Assembly: GCF_023522835.1 (NCBI RefSeq)
Contig: NZ_JALCZU010000007.1
Coordinates: forward strand, 1-64,000
Reading direction: 5' to 3'
From: Oceanobacillus saliphilus
Lineage (GTDB): Bacteria > Bacillota > Bacilli > Bacillales > Amphibacillaceae
Length of the DNA stretch: 64,000 nucleotides
Shown: positions 52,801 through 61,857 of the stretch, in pieces
How positions within the stretch are numbered: the first letter of the stretch is position 1
Layout: the number at the start of each line of letters is the position of its first letter
The notes under the pieces: generated by a model
Database searches by the model: none
Seen by the model: only the letters and a program-made list of their open reading frames with translations
Told to the model about the DNA's origin: nothing
Program-made: the position numbers and the translations under genes

Positions 52801-53253
52801 TCAAAATGGCTTTAGAATCATCAGTGCAATGACAACTAAAAAAATCCCATTTTCAATACGTTCAAAAAAGAAAAGCTTGCTCGCAAGTTTATCATAGTTT
52901 TCCGGAATGTCTTCCCCTTGATGCTCAGCTAAAAGCTTTTTGACTGGTCTGGACCTTGGCGCCAGTACAAATGGACCGAATGCCAAAGCTATAAGGAATA
53001 AAACGAGGCTCAGCCAGTACCACCCTTGTGTGAAAAGGTATGTATGAAGAAATCCCATCCAAATACCTGTCACGAGCAATAGTGTCCCTCCGACCATTGT
53101 GAAAATATGAAGCCGATTACGAATGATGTAGGCATGTCTGAGCTCTGTCATATTATTGGCTTTTTTCACCGTTACAATCATAACAAAACCCGGCCCCATT
53201 CCTAATATTGCAGAAAAGATATGAACAAATAAAAGCAACTCATAAAACGACAA
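52801..53253 (-). CDS. DUF2269 family membrane protein
   Basis: A 150-residue protein with four membrane segments. It begins MSFYELLLFVHIFSAILGMGPGF, where the His in the first helix is typical of the family. RLHIFTMVGGTLLLVTGIWMGF and a GWYWLSLVLFLIAL segment follow. The function is unknown; membrane His residues suggest possible heme or quinone contact, which is speculation. The start is TTG at 53253, with AGGAGG 8 bases upstream. Confidence 0.75.
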   Translation of the reverse strand: MSFYELLLFVHIFSAILGMGPGFVMIVTVKKANNMTELRHAYIIRNRLHIFTMVGGTLLLVTGIWMGFLHTYLFTQGWYWLSLVLFLIALAFGPFVLAPRSRPVKKLLAEHQGEDIPENYDKLASKLFFFERIENGIFLVVIALMILKPF

Positions 53254-53400
53254 AAATAATCCCTCCTAAGATAGTTCTATCTATCATCATATACGTTTTT
53301 CACGGTTTCGTTTGTGATAATTATCACTTAGTTAATCTATTTTTCTATTAGGATGCATGATTTAGGAAATGCCTAAATGCACTTATCCAAAAAAGTGAAA

Positions 53401-53567
53401 ACAGCAGTACTGATAATGGAAAATAACGGAGTAGATAATGAATTCGCTTTATTATGGCAGTACTTCGGAGTTTACAGATATTGCGTAAAAACAGTCTTAG
53501 CTGCACTTATGCAGATAAGAAAGTTTTATACTCTCCTACACTCTCCTATCTGCTAAAAAAAGAGGAT
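53401..53567 (+). repeat. Composite repeat: family C arms joined to family A hairpin
   Basis: The first half has GATAATGGAAAATAACGG and GGCAGTACTTCGGAGTTTAC, as in the family C flanks near 20.8 and 10.0 kb. The second half has GCTGCACTTATGCAGATAAG and a CTCTCCTATCTGC arm, as in family A, with a small internal duplication of CTCTCCTA. No gene is seen in 53254-53730. Confidence 0.65.
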
Positions 53568-53590
53568 GGACAAAAGTGTTTTTAGTAATA

Positions 53591-53650
53591 GAAAAATCCG
53601 AACTTGATTCAGAATTCTATCGTTAGAATTCCAAGTCGTTCGGATTTTTC
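53591..53650. terminator. Long bidirectional hairpin
   Basis: GAAAAATCCGAAC/GTTCGGATTTTTC, 13-bp perfect outer stem, with inner GAATTC pairing; T-runs on both strands. It lies 80 bases past the phosphoesterase stop on the minus strand. Confidence 0.8.
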
Positions 53651-53730
53651 TTGTCTTATCTTGAAATCGTTTGTGTTTAGTAAGTGTGGATTTTAGGTAC
53701 GTCCAACCCTTCCTTTTCTAATTTACTATT

Positions 53731-54435
53731 TTAAAGACCGTCAATTAAATGCTTCGTAATCTCTCCAGTCTTTGGACAACGATAATAACAACCCTGTTCT
53801 ACATCCACTAATGCGAGTGCAGCTACATTTTCCTCGAAAGTTCCATTCCCTAAATCACATTGTATGAACTGTCCTGTGACATGGATAGTATGATACGGAT
53901 TGTGTCCACGATAGATATACTTTCCACCAGTCCAAGTTTGTAGGAGCTCTTCATCCATCTCCATGAGTTCTTTATGATTAATCCAAACGATATCTCGCGA
54001 CTGATTTTCTTTGTCATCTCCAATGCTCACACCAGCATGTGTATAAATTGCAAATTCATCTTCATAAATAAGGGGCAGTTTTTCCAACCACGCTGCATAT
54101 TCCTCAGCAACATCCCACCCTTTTTCCGATCCAAATACCTTTTTAAAGCTGCTAATCGTGTCATCTCCACCAAACTCCATCCACATTGGGGAAAGCTCAT
54201 TCATAAACCAAATCATCATTTCCTCATGATTACCGATCAGAATATGAATATGATACGGATACTTGTCATGCTGTTTTTTTGCCCATTGGAGCATTTCTGC
54301 ACTTTCTGGACCGCGATTGATCATATCTCCACCAATAATCAGCCGATCGTTCACTGGATTGAAATTGATGTGGTCAATTAACCTTTTAAATGATTTATAA
54401 TCCCCATGGATATCACAGATATAAAACGTTCTCAT
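53731..54435 (-). CDS. Metallophosphoesterase, PrpA/Ap4A-hydrolase-like phosphatase
   Basis: A 234-residue calcineurin-like phosphatase. Metal motifs are in order: CDIHGDYKSF near the N-terminus (D-x-H-G), GGDMINRGPES (G-D-x-x-x-R-G) and LIGNHEEMM (G-N-H-E), then YTHAGV and RGHNPYH. This set fits bacterial serine/threonine phosphatases and diadenosine tetraphosphatases; which one cannot be decided. AAAAAGGAG precedes the ATG at 54435. Confidence 0.85.
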   Translation of the reverse strand: MRTFYICDIHGDYKSFKRLIDHINFNPVNDRLIIGGDMINRGPESAEMLQWAKKQHDKYPYHIHILIGNHEEMMIWFMNELSPMWMEFGGDDTISSFKKVFGSEKGWDVAEEYAAWLEKLPLIYEDEFAIYTHAGVSIGDDKENQSRDIVWINHKELMEMDEELLQTWTGGKYIYRGHNPYHTIHVTGQFIQCDLGNGTFEENVAALALVDVEQGCYYRCPKTGEITKHLIDGL

Positions 54436-54586
54436 ATTTATACTCCTTTTTGAATCGCTTTTTCAGGAAGTCCTAAATTTATATTATCTTTGAAAAAAAC
54501 ACTTGTAAAGTTATATTAGGAAAGACCATTACTTAAAATAAACGGATTACAATTGCAATATCCGTTTTAATCCTTTACAATTTAAT

Positions 54587-54601
54587 TGAAAATCATTATC
54601 A
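54587..54601. promoter_or_regulatory. Fur box upstream of the nitroreductase gene
   Basis: TGAAAATCATTATCA matches TGATAATNATTATCA with one mismatch, 29 bases before the start codon. Confidence 0.75.
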
Positions 54602-54630
54602 ATTAAATTTATATATAGGGGTATATAGTG

Positions 54631-55179
54631 ATGAAAAAATCAGAACTGGCAAGAGTTATACGAGAAAGACGCTCAATAAAAAAAGGGTATAATAATCAGG
54701 AAGTTACAGAAGAAAAGGTTCTTGAACTATTGGAAGATGCTATTTGGGCACCAAACCACGGAATGAGGCAACCATGGAGATTTATTTTTGTGGGCGCAGA
54801 ACAGAAAGCCAGCTTCGCAAAGAAAGTAGCAGCAACCTATCCGTTAGAAAAACAGAAAAACCGTGAAGATTACCTTAACGAACCGAGTGCAATCCTTGTT
54901 GTAATCATGGAAGAACCTGATATATCAAAACAATGGGAAGAAAACTATGGTGCCACTTCCTCCTTAATACAGAATTTCTGGCTTCTCGCATGGGAAAAAA
55001 GACTAGGGGTTGTTTGGAAAACCAACCCACATATTTATGATCCAAAGGTAAAAGAACTGCTTGAGGTCGGGGAAAAGGAAAAAATCATTGGTTTTCTCCA
55101 TCTTGGTTACTTCGACGAACAACCAGAAGTTAAAGAAAGAATTTCGGCAAAAGACAAGTTCACCTTATTTAAGGCTTAG
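54631..55179 (+). CDS. Nitroreductase family protein, YdjA-like, probably Fur-regulated
   Basis: A 182-residue FMN-dependent nitroreductase-fold protein. IRERRSIKKGYNNQEVTEEKVLELLEDAIWAPNHGMRQPWRF (read in parts: RRSIKKG, WAPNHGMRQPW) is the FMN-binding start, and GATSSLIQNFWLLAWEKRLGVVWKT and IIGFLHLGYFDEQP follow. YdjA-type proteins are the shortest class. A Fur box immediately upstream suggests a task under iron limitation, such as flavin or ferric-siderophore reduction; this is inferred only. ATG at 54631 with AGGGG upstream; a GTG directly before it is possible. Confidence 0.82.
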   Translation: MKKSELARVIRERRSIKKGYNNQEVTEEKVLELLEDAIWAPNHGMRQPWRFIFVGAEQKASFAKKVAATYPLEKQKNREDYLNEPSAILVVIMEEPDISKQWEENYGATSSLIQNFWLLAWEKRLGVVWKTNPHIYDPKVKELLEVGEKEKIIGFLHLGYFDEQPEVKERISAKDKFTLFKA

Positions 55180-55217
55180 CTATAAATGGGCAGCACGTAA
55201 AGCGTCCCCTGCCCAAA

Positions 55218-55415
55218 CTATTTTCCGCGCCTATTTTCAGCCTCATTATATTCTTCTTCCGTAATTTCCCCTTTCTCCAGTCTTTCTCGCATAATAGTCA
55301 GAGAGTCTCTATTATCTTTCTTTGTTTTCATTGAACGAAATTTACTCAATATAACGATTAGAACAATTAAAATAATGATTGACAAAACCAGTCTAATAAT
55401 TAATTCTGCTGGCAT
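55218..55415 (-). CDS. Small membrane protein with SHOCT domain
   Basis: A 65-residue protein: one N-terminal membrane helix (IIRLVLSIIILIVLIVIL), a basic linker and a C-terminal SHOCT-type motif MRERLEKGEITEEEYNEAE. SHOCT motifs are short oligomerisation or anchoring tails with no enzyme role. GAGGTGATG precedes the ATG at 55415. Convergent with the nitroreductase gene. Confidence 0.78.
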   Translation of the reverse strand: MPAELIIRLVLSIIILIVLIVILSKFRSMKTKKDNRDSLTIMRERLEKGEITEEEYNEAENRRGK

Positions 55416-55554
55416 TTACATCACCTCACAGACTAATATTCCCGCTTCTCCAACATATTAATCTATGTAAGCTAATGCTCACATGTTATTTTTAAATTTT
55501 ATTATACGCTTCATACCTAATTGGAAGTTGTCGGAATTATTTTTCAAAAAACCC

Positions 55555-55583
55555 TTGACATTCATTTCCACTTATTTTAATAT
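55555..55583 (+). promoter_or_regulatory. SigA promoter of the trp operon
   Basis: TTGACA, 17 bases, TAATAT; expected start near 55590. Confidence 0.88.
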
Positions 55584-55589
55584 TGATTT

Positions 55590-55878
55590 CAATAACTTAA
55601 TCAAATTAAGCTATGACGAAGATTAGTATTCTATCGGGACCCGCAAGAGAGCTGGTGGTTGGTGCAAACCAGTGTGTTTCCAATAGGTGAATGGACTTCT
55701 GAGCTTCCAAACCGAACCATGTTACATTATTTGCAGTAGGCTTTGGCGAACAGGTCTCATCGTTATACGAGACGAATATTGAGCGCGTTTAGCTTGATAT
55801 TGCTAAAGTGAGCTGTTTTTCAGCTAATAAAGGTGGTACCACGGTCCCTCGTCCTTTTCGGATGAGGGGCCTTTTTGT
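55590..55878 (+). promoter_or_regulatory. T-box riboswitch 1 of the trp operon, tRNA-Trp specific
   Basis: Stem I with AGAGAGCTGGTGG and GGTGCAAACCAG, specifier context GTGAATGGACTTC presenting TGG (55692-55694), T-box AAGGTGGTACCACGG (55830-55844), and a terminator GGTCCCTCGTCC/GGATGAGGGGCC (55843-55871) with a T-run. Confidence 0.93.
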
Positions 55879-55899
55879 ATTTTCCATGAACAAAGAATA

Positions 55900-56224
55900 A
55901 AAAAATCGTTGAGTAAGAATAGTAAGCAATTTCGAAGTGTTACAGAGAGCTGGTGTTGGTGGAATTCCAGTACACGGGTAATTGCTGAATGGACTTACGA
56001 GAGGTTTCCTGAGGAAAGCCTTTGAATGGCTTAAGTAGGGAAACACGGTTCTCCCCCGTTATAAGGATAGGATATCGGATCTCTAACAAGTAAACAGGAA
56101 AATACAGACGATCCCGTATCTGAACAAGATGAAAAGTAGATTCTTTTCAAGTGAGGTGGCACCGCGGTCACATACGTCCTCTATAAGCACATGCTATATG
56201 TGTTTATAGAGGACTTTTTTTATT
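55900..56224 (+). promoter_or_regulatory. T-box riboswitch 2 of the trp operon, tRNA-Trp specific
   Basis: A second complete element directly behind the first: AGAGAGCTGGTGTTGG, specifier context CTGAATGGACTTAC with TGG (55990-55992), T-box GAGGTGGCACCGCGG (56153-56167) and a long terminator GTCCTCTATAA/TTATAGAGGAC (from 56176) with seven T. The trpE site AAGGAGG follows. Confidence 0.93.
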
Positions 56225-56251
56225 TCTTGAAATTTGGAAGGAGGATGCAAC

Positions 56252-57658
56252 ATGTCGGTGACAAAGAATGCTAAGTATTTAAAAGTGGATGCTGTTCATT
56301 TAACCCCCATACAGGTTCTTAAAAATTTAGCAGGGAGGAAACGATTTCTGCTGGAAAGCACTTTTCAACATGAGCAGAAAGGAAAGTACTCCTTTTTAGG
56401 TATGAATCCTTATAAAGAAATAGTAGGTCATAACGACAGAACAACTATCGTCAATCAGGAAACGGAAACCACTGAAATCATAACTGAAAATGCACTTACC
56501 TATTTGAAAAAAAATTTACCAGTGATTGAAACTGATATAAAGTTACCTTTCTTTGGTGGGGCAGTTGGATATATCGGCTACGACTCCATCAGGCAATTTG
56601 AGGATATTGGTAATCCTTTGCCAGACGATCTGGAAATGCCAGATATTCACTTCATGATTTATAAGGATGTCATTGTTTTCGACCATACAAATAACGAAAT
56701 CTATATGATTGCCATAAATGTTGATGATGAACCTGAAGCCTCTCTGGATGAGAGAATAGAGAAATTGAAAGTATCCTTATTAAAAACGGACGATTCAATT
56801 GAAAAAGATTTTGAAAGTATTCATTTTGAACCGCAACTATCAGAGGAAAGCTTCAAAGAAAAGGTAAAAGTAGCCAAGGAACATATTAAACAAGGTGATG
56901 TTTTTCAAGTTGTTCTTTCCCAGAGGATGACCGCTAAAATCAGTGAACATCCCAGCTTCCCTTTTTCCTTTTATCAAAAGCTGAGAAAGGCAAATCCGTC
57001 ACCATATATGTTCTATATAGACTTTGAAGATCACTTGGTTCTTGGAGCATCACCAGAAAGCTTGGTTCAAACGACCGGAAGAGAAATCGTTACAAACCCG
57101 ATTGCAGGTACACGACCAAGGGGAAGCACTGAAATAGAAGATGTGGCACTCATGAATGAACTGCTATCAGATGAAAAGGAAATTGCTGAACATCGGATGC
57201 TCGTTGACCTTAGCAGAAATGATTTAGGGCGTGTATGCGAGACCGGCAGTATCAGCATTCCAACCTATATGAAAGTTGAAAAGTACCAGCATGTTATGCA
57301 TATCGTCTCCGAAGTTAAAGGAAAACTAAAGCAACATTCATCAGGCATCGATGCATTAATTGCATGTCTACCGGCCGGCACCGTATCTGGAGCACCTAAA
57401 ATTAGGGCGATGCAGATTATTAATAAGCTAGAAGAAAAAAAACGCGGCGCGTATGGTGGCGGTATTGGATATATCAATTTCAATCATGATTTGAATATCG
57501 CGCTTACGATACGGTCACTCGTTATAAAAAATTATATTGCCTACTTGCAGGCCGGTGCAGGAATTGTTTTTGATTCCGTCCCGGAAAATGAATATAGAGA
57601 GACATTGAATAAAGCCAAATCTTTAATGGAGGTGCAGAAACTTGATCCTATTAATTGA
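56252..57658 (+). CDS. trpE: Anthranilate synthase component I
   Basis: A 468-residue chorismate-using enzyme. RFLLESTFQHEQKGKYSFLG carries the LLES tryptophan feedback site near residue 40. The catalytic block includes HIKQGDVFQVVLSQRM, NPSPYMFYIDF, GASPESLV, PIAGTRPRG, MLVDLSRNDLGRVC and LPAGTVSGAPKIRAM. The ATG at 56252 follows AAGGAGG. It overlaps trpG by 17 bases. Confidence 0.96.
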   Translation: MSVTKNAKYLKVDAVHLTPIQVLKNLAGRKRFLLESTFQHEQKGKYSFLGMNPYKEIVGHNDRTTIVNQETETTEIITENALTYLKKNLPVIETDIKLPFFGGAVGYIGYDSIRQFEDIGNPLPDDLEMPDIHFMIYKDVIVFDHTNNEIYMIAINVDDEPEASLDERIEKLKVSLLKTDDSIEKDFESIHFEPQLSEESFKEKVKVAKEHIKQGDVFQVVLSQRMTAKISEHPSFPFSFYQKLRKANPSPYMFYIDFEDHLVLGASPESLVQTTGREIVTNPIAGTRPRGSTEIEDVALMNELLSDEKEIAEHRMLVDLSRNDLGRVCETGSISIPTYMKVEKYQHVMHIVSEVKGKLKQHSSGIDALIACLPAGTVSGAPKIRAMQIINKLEEKKRGAYGGGIGYINFNHDLNIALTIRSLVIKNYIAYLQAGAGIVFDSVPENEYRETLNKAKSLMEVQKLDPIN

Positions 57659-58244
57659 TAACTATGACTCATTCACCTATAACCTTTACCAATATTTCAC
57701 GGAACACAATGTCGAGGTAATGGTAGTTAGGAATGACAAAATCACAATAGCCGACATTCAGCAGTTAAGCCCTGAAGCAATCATCATCTCACCAGGTCCA
57801 GGATTGCCAGATAAAGCAGGTATTTGTATCGAAACGGTACAAAATTTTTATAAAACAATACCGATATTGGGAATATGTCTCGGTCACCAGGTAATCGGTG
57901 AGGCACTTGGTGGCAAAGTCAGACCTGCAAAACAAATAAAGCACGGGAAAACTTCCCTTGTAGCACATAATGACTCCGGAACTTTCAACTATTTGCAAAA
58001 CCCTGCAGAAGTCATGCGCTATCATTCTTATGTTATCGATCATAAAACACTACCCAATGAGTTGGAAGTAGTTGCGAGCTCCATCGATGATGATGAAATC
58101 ATGGCAGTAAAACATCGGGAATATCCATTATACGGACTTCAGTTCCATCCGGAATCAATTGGTACGGTTGCCGGAAAGCAAATAATCCAGAACTTTTTAT
58201 TAGAAATTAGAAAGGGGATTTCTGCAGATGAAACAGTATCTTAA
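57642..58244 (+). CDS. trpG: Anthranilate synthase component II (glutamine amidotransferase)
   Basis: A 200-residue class I glutaminase that supplies ammonia to TrpE. LLIDNYDSFTYNLYQYF start, ISPGPGLPDKAG, nucleophile Cys in GICLGHQVIGEALGG, His-Glu in LQFHPESIGT. The start is TTG with GGAGGTG. In B. subtilis this function is shared with the folate operon (pabA) outside trp; here it lies within trp. Confidence 0.94.
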   Translation: MILLIDNYDSFTYNLYQYFTEHNVEVMVVRNDKITIADIQQLSPEAIIISPGPGLPDKAGICIETVQNFYKTIPILGICLGHQVIGEALGGKVRPAKQIKHGKTSLVAHNDSGTFNYLQNPAEVMRYHSYVIDHKTLPNELEVVASSIDDDEIMAVKHREYPLYGLQFHPESIGTVAGKQIIQNFLLEIRKGISADETVS

Positions 58245-59253
58245 GAAAGTAATTAATGGTGAGAATTTAACAGTAGAGGAAATGAAGGAAGTAGCCAATT
58301 ACTGTTTTACAAATGACGTGACCGAATCTGAAATTGCTGCACTTCTTACTGCTCTTCAGGCAAAGGGAGAAACCGCAGATGAGGTTGCAGGTCTTGTCGA
58401 TGTCATACGAGGGAAATCTTCTTTCCATACGGGTCCGATATCGGATGCAATTGATAACTGCGGTACAGGTGGCGACCAATCCTACAGCTTTAATATTAGC
58501 ACTACTTCTGCATTTGTCATGGCTGGAGCTGGCCTAACCGTTGCCAAGCATGGGAATCGGAGCATTTCCAGTAAAACAGGAAGTGCAGATGTACTAGAGC
58601 ATTTAGGTGTCTCTCTTTATTTTACGAAAGAACAAGTAGAAGAAATCCTACTTGAAAATAAGATTGCTTTTCTTTTTGCACCACACGTACATGAAGCATT
58701 GAAACCTTTTTCAATTGTACGCAAAAATCTCGGATTACCAACTATATTTAACACAATTGGACCACTGACAAACCCAATTGAACTCGATACACAATTAATG
58801 GGCGTTTATCGTAAGGAGATGCTTCCAATGGTAGCTGAAGCATTAAATAAATTAGGTAGACGTCGTGCAGTAGTAGTTACTGGAGCAGGTTCCATGGATG
58901 AAGCTTCTCTTGCAGGTGAAAATCATCTAATTATCCTGGACAAAGGAAAACTTACTCCGATCACGTTAAATCCTGAGGAGGTTGGTTTGCCAGTATACTC
59001 CAATGAGCAAATCCGAGGTGGAGATGCGAAGAAAAATGCAAAAATTCTCCTTTCTGTTCTGAATGGGGAGCAAGGCGCCTATTTAGATACCGTACTATTA
59101 AATGCGGGGCTTGGCATCTTTACGAACGGCAAAGCAGCAACAATCAAAGACGGGATAGAACTTGCACGCGAAAGCATCCAGTCCGGAGCAGCGCTAGCGA
59201 GATTACAGCATCTAGTCGATTACAGCAATAACATTCCAAGTGAGGTGTATTAA
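58228..59253 (+). CDS. trpD: Anthranilate phosphoribosyltransferase
   Basis: A 341-residue enzyme that couples anthranilate with PRPP. The PRPP loop is NCGTGGDQSYSFNISTTSAFV (read as G-T-G-G-D), followed by KHGNRSISSKTGSADVLEHLG and NTIGPLTNP. It overlaps trpG by 17 bases and ends directly before the trpC start. Confidence 0.96.
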   Translation: MKQYLKKVINGENLTVEEMKEVANYCFTNDVTESEIAALLTALQAKGETADEVAGLVDVIRGKSSFHTGPISDAIDNCGTGGDQSYSFNISTTSAFVMAGAGLTVAKHGNRSISSKTGSADVLEHLGVSLYFTKEQVEEILLENKIAFLFAPHVHEALKPFSIVRKNLGLPTIFNTIGPLTNPIELDTQLMGVYRKEMLPMVAEALNKLGRRRAVVVTGAGSMDEASLAGENHLIILDKGKLTPITLNPEEVGLPVYSNEQIRGGDAKKNAKILLSVLNGEQGAYLDTVLLNAGLGIFTNGKAATIKDGIELARESIQSGAALARLQHLVDYSNNIPSEVY

Positions 59254-60039
59254 ATGACTTTCCTAGATAAAATTTTAACTGAAAAGGCAAAAGAAATTGT
59301 GCAATTAATCCATATTCCTTTATTGGAAGGAAATCAAAAATCCGTTCCTACTTTTAAAAGCAAGGTTGCAGCTTCTTCCAATATGACTATTATCGCTGAA
59401 ATAAAACGCTCCTCCCCTTCCAAAGGAGCAATCGATATGGAAGTAGACCCTGTCAAACAGGCAAAACAGTATGAAGAATCGGGTGCAGCAGCCATTTCTG
59501 TGCTAACTGACAAACCCTTTTTTAACGGTAGTATGGAAGATTTGCAAGCAGTTAGAGAAGCGGTTAACCTTCCCATTCTATGTAAGGACTTTATAATCGA
59601 TTCCATTCAGATAGATCATGCTAAAGCTGCTGGTGCCAATATTATTCTGCTTATCGTTGCTGCACTATCCGATGAACAATTTAAAAGACTCTATAACTAT
59701 GCAACCGAACTAGATTTGGAAGTTCTGATTGAAGTCCATAATGAGGAGGAAATGGAGCGGGCGCTGGAAGTGAATCCAGAAATCATCGGAATTAATAATC
59801 GCAATTTAAAGACATTTGAAGTTGATATGCAGACAACCGAAAAACTTGCATCCATGATCAAGAATCCAGAAACCATCCTAATTAGTGAGAGTGGAATGAA
59901 GACGACTAAAGATGTGCTACAGGCTGCAGATGCAGGTGCAACTGCTGTCCTTATTGGTGAAACATTGATGCGAGCGAAAAATGTGGAAGAAACCTTTCAA
60001 CAATTTCAAATTCCGTTACCTGTGAAGGGAGTGGGATAA
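59254..60039 (+). CDS. trpC: Indole-3-glycerol phosphate synthase
   Basis: A 261-residue TIM barrel. AEIKRSSPSKGAI holds the catalytic Lys, and LCKDFIIDSIQ, LIEVHNEEEMERAL, GINNRNLKTF and LISESGM follow in family order. Its ATG comes immediately after the trpD stop, and it ends immediately before trpF. Monofunctional, with no trpF fusion. Confidence 0.96.
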   Translation: MTFLDKILTEKAKEIVQLIHIPLLEGNQKSVPTFKSKVAASSNMTIIAEIKRSSPSKGAIDMEVDPVKQAKQYEESGAAAISVLTDKPFFNGSMEDLQAVREAVNLPILCKDFIIDSIQIDHAKAAGANIILLIVAALSDEQFKRLYNYATELDLEVLIEVHNEEEMERALEVNPEIIGINNRNLKTFEVDMQTTEKLASMIKNPETILISESGMKTTKDVLQAADAGATAVLIGETLMRAKNVEETFQQFQIPLPVKGVG

Positions 60040-60651
60040 ATGTTTGTAAAAATCTGTGGAATAACAACCCAGGAAGCTGCAGATGCCGCAGTAGAAGCTG
60101 GTGCGGATTTTATCGGATTCCTTTTTGCAGAAAGCAAGCGTAAAATTTCGCCGGCAGATGCTGCTTCAATCGCTGAAACCATTCCCGTTACTGTTAAGAA
60201 AGTTGGCGTATTTGTCAATGAAACCCTTGAAAATATGAAGCGGACAGCAGAGATAGTTGGGCTTGATGTGATTCAATTACACGGTGAAGAACCTTCTGAA
60301 GTAGCGGAGCAATTGCCATATGAAATTATAAAAGCATTCCCTGCTACAAAGGAAGCTCTTCAAAAACTGAACAACTATCCATGTCATTATTTCTTATTGG
60401 ATACCCCAAGCAATAAACGCCGAGGCGGCAATGGGATTACATTTGATTGGAGTTTATTGGATACGCTGCAAGTAGACAGAAGTAAGATGATACTTGCCGG
60501 TGGACTGACACCTGAAAATGTCAACGATGGGATTAATAAAGTAGCTCCCGCGGGGGTCGATGTTTCAAGTGGAGTTGAAACGGACGGAAAAAAAGATATA
60601 ACTAAAATTAATCTGTTTATTGCAAATGCTAAACAAACTAAGGAAGGATGA
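60040..60651 (+). CDS. trpF: Phosphoribosylanthranilate isomerase
   Basis: A 203-residue TIM barrel. It begins FVKICGITTQEAADAAVEAGAD with the catalytic Cys, GFLFAESKRKI follows, then VQLHGEE-like IQLHGEEPSE and LAGGLTPENVNDG. The end reads GVDVSSGVETDGKKD with the catalytic Asp. AAGGGAGTGGG in the trpC tail is the ribosome site. Confidence 0.95.
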   Translation: MFVKICGITTQEAADAAVEAGADFIGFLFAESKRKISPADAASIAETIPVTVKKVGVFVNETLENMKRTAEIVGLDVIQLHGEEPSEVAEQLPYEIIKAFPATKEALQKLNNYPCHYFLLDTPSNKRRGGNGITFDWSLLDTLQVDRSKMILAGGLTPENVNDGINKVAPAGVDVSSGVETDGKKDITKINLFIANAKQTKEG

Positions 60652-60657
60652 TGTTTC

Positions 60658-61857
60658 ATGACAGCTTATACCATGCCAGATAAAACCGGGAAATATGGAG
60701 ATTTTGGAGGAAGATTTGTACCGGAATTGCTAATGCCCGCTGTAATTGAGCTGGAAGAAGCATACGAAACAGCAATAAAGGATCCCGATTTCATTAACGA
60801 ATTAAACTATTATTTAAAGCAATATATCGGTCGGGAAACCCCATTATATTTCGCAGAACAAATGACCAAGCAATTAGGCGGAGCTAAGATTTATCTAAAA
60901 CGGGAAGATCTCAACCATACTGGTGCACATAAAATTAATAATACAATCGGTCAGGCACTTTTAACTGCTCGAATGGGTAAGAAAAAGGTCGTCGCTGAAA
61001 CAGGAGCTGGTCAGCACGGTGTGGCCACTGCAACTGTTTGTGCACTATTAGGCCTTGAGTGTATCGTTTTTATGGGAGAAGAGGACATAAAAAGGCAAAA
61101 ACTGAATGTCTTCCGAATGGAATTATTGGGTGCAGAAGTAAGAAGTGTTTCCCAAGGAAGCGGAACACTAAAAGATGCTGTCAATGAAGCATTACGCTAC
61201 TGGGTCAATCATGTGGAGGACACACATTATATTATCGGTTCTGTTGTCGGGCCACATCCGTTCCCTAAAATCGTCCGTGACCTGCAATCTGTCATTGGCT
61301 CGGAAACGAAAAAACAGATCATTGACCAAAATGGCAAGCTTCCCGAAGCGATTATTGCCTGTGTTGGTGGCGGAAGTAATGCAATGGGAATGTTTTACCC
61401 CTTTATTGAAGACAAAGATGTTAAATTATTTGGAGTCGAGGCTGGTGGTGCAGGCATCGAAACAAATCAACATGCTGCCACGTTAACCGGTGGAAATAAA
61501 GGTGTATTACACGGTACATTGACTTATCTGCTGCAGGATACGGATGGGCAAATTGAAGAAGCCTTCTCCATCTCTGCAGGTCTTGACTATCCTGGAGTGG
61601 GGCCAGAGCATAGTCATTTACATGAAACAAATCGTGTCACATACACATCGATCACCGATAATGAAGCACTAGAAGCATTTCAATATCTATCCAAAACAGA
61701 AGGCATTATACCGGCATTGGAAAGCGCACATGCAGTTGCATATGCAATGAAACTGGCAACCGAAATGAAACCTGAGGAGACGATTGTCATTTGTCTGTCA
61801 GGTCGTGGAGATAAAGATGTAGAACAAGTTAAAGATCGGATTGGAGGTATACAATAA
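60658..61857 (+). CDS. trpB: Tryptophan synthase beta chain
   Basis: A 399-residue PLP enzyme. [15 protein letters not shown] start, PLP Lys in [17 protein letters not shown]-like [32 protein letters not shown], phosphate loop [15 protein letters not shown] and [22 protein letters not shown] precedes the ATG. Overlaps trpA by one base. Confidence 0.97.
   Translation: MTAYTMPDKTGKYGDFGGRFVPELLMPAVIELEEAYETAIKDPDFINELNYYLKQYIGRETPLYFAEQMTKQLGGAKIYLKREDLNHTGAHKINNTIGQALLTARMGKKKVVAETGAGQHGVATATVCALLGLECIVFMGEEDIKRQKLNVFRMELLGAEVRSVSQGSGTLKDAVNEALRYWVNHVEDTHYIIGSVVGPHPFPKIVRDLQSVIGSETKKQIIDQNGKLPEAIIACVGGGSNAMGMFYPFIEDKDVKLFGVEAGGAGIETNQHAATLTGGNKGVLHGTLTYLLQDTDGQIEEAFSISAGLDYPGVGPEHSHLHETNRVTYTSITDNEALEAFQYLSKTEGIIPALESAHAVAYAMKLATEMKPEETIVICLSGRGDKDVEQVKDRIGGIQ

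Noticed and set aside
55590-56251. TRAP-binding (G/U)AG repeats before trpE
   Set aside because: No regular series with 2-3 base spacing; the leader is fully explained by two T-boxes.
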